From Rickettsiales bacterium (GTDB taxonomy: Bacteria > Pseudomonadota > Alphaproteobacteria > Rickettsiales > UBA1997): DNA of 6,257 bases. Location of the stretch: positions 1 to 6,257 of the forward strand of contig JAITBB010000065.1 in the NCBI GenBank assembly GCA_031283795.1. The letters run 5' to 3'. Within the stretch, counting starts at the first letter, position 1; each line of letters opens with the position of its first letter. Below, in pieces: positions 6,040 through 6,257 of the stretch. Below the pieces are notes generated by a model. The model made no database searches. It saw only the letters and a program-made list of their open reading frames with translations, and had not been told where the DNA came from. The position numbers were made by a program, and so were the translations under genes.

Positions 6040-6257
6040 GTGAAAGTCATTTTAATTACAGGTACGATGGGAGCCGGAAAGTCCAAAAGCATAATAGACG
6101 ATTACCTTGACGGTAGTCTATCCGACGAATATAAAAGTGGCAATGTCTCTCTCTTTAAACACTATACGGAAACTCGTTCCGGACACTGCATAAAGTCCAG
6201 AGCCTATGATGACAGGGAATTCCCGTGCACCATGGCCGATGATGACATGGATTTTTT
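6040..6257 (+). CDS. tdk: Thymidine kinase-like protein, N-terminal part (cut by window end)
   Basis: The frame starts at GTG 6040 and runs off the right edge with 72 complete codons. An in-frame TAA at 6034-6036 excludes an earlier start, and the next ATG (6067-6069) would destroy the P-loop. Residues 3-15 (VILITGTMGAGKS) form a beta strand plus Walker A motif (Lys14, Ser15). After a variable stretch come SLFKHYTETRSG (37-48) and IKSRAYDDREFP (51-62). Order and spacing match the TK1-type thymidine kinase N-terminus (P-loop, then a K/Y-x-x-x-D/E-x-R segment, then an SR segment), as in E. coli Tdk. This enzyme phosphorylates thymidine with ATP for dTMP salvage in the cytosol. The catalytic Glu and zinc-ribbon lie beyond the window. 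The ribosome site is weak (AAAAAGTAAG). It lies 145 bp after tRNA-Ser and may share its transcript. Alternative: another P-loop NTPase. Confidence 0.72.
   Translation, partial: MKVILITGTMGAGKSKSIIDDYLDGSLSDEYKSGNVSLFKHYTETRSGHCIKSRAYDDREFPCTMADDDMDF

Noticed and set aside
5916..6110. 64-codon frame between the tRNA and the kinase
   Set aside because: It overlaps the thymidine kinase start in another frame and the peptide has no recognisable features.
1..6257. CRISPR array, transposase, phage or toxin-antitoxin system
   Set aside because: No regularly spaced DNA repeats, no mobile-element protein and no small gene pair are visible; the only repeats are protein-level within the giant gene.

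Overview
The window (about 6.3 kb, moderately AT-rich, many AGA/AGG arginine codons) looks like chromosomal DNA of an alphaproteobacterium. I lean towards an obligate intracellular Rickettsiales/Anaplasmataceae-type organism. The basis is the alphaproteobacterial style of the exonuclease III (GGDYNV motif), single genes separated by sizeable intergenic gaps, a decaying gene fragment, and a very large lysine-rich repeat protein without a signal peptide. No taxonomic marker is present, so this lean is inference.

Layout. 1-112: possible tail of an upstream gene and a candidate promoter. 113-949 (+): complete exodeoxyribonuclease III / AP endonuclease (xthA). 950-1351: non-coding gap between convergent genes, holding a decayed partial duplicate of the xthA 3' region (about 967-1119) and a perfect 52-bp palindrome (1206-1257). 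1352-5449 (-): one 1365-residue protein with an N-terminal solenoid of 8-residue L-S/T-x-E-Q-L-type repeats, a charged helical middle, short hydrophobic stretches followed by strongly basic clusters, and a Lys/Ser-rich C-terminus. 5450-5801: intergenic region with a near-consensus extended -10 promoter for the giant gene, two hairpins, and a promoter for the following tRNA. 5802-5894 (+): tRNA-Ser(GCU) with encoded CCA. 6040 to the window end (+): N-terminal 72 residues of a thymidine kinase-like enzyme, cut by the window edge.

How the parts relate. xthA (base-excision repair), the tRNA and the thymidine kinase (dTMP salvage) are housekeeping genes. The giant repeat protein is the accessory element: it has its own strong promoter, is a single-gene transcription unit as far as can be seen, and has the look of a cytosolic or exported host-interaction protein. 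I see no defence system, CRISPR array, transposase or phage genes. The least ordinary items are the giant protein, the long spacer-less palindrome and the xthA pseudogene scar beside it.
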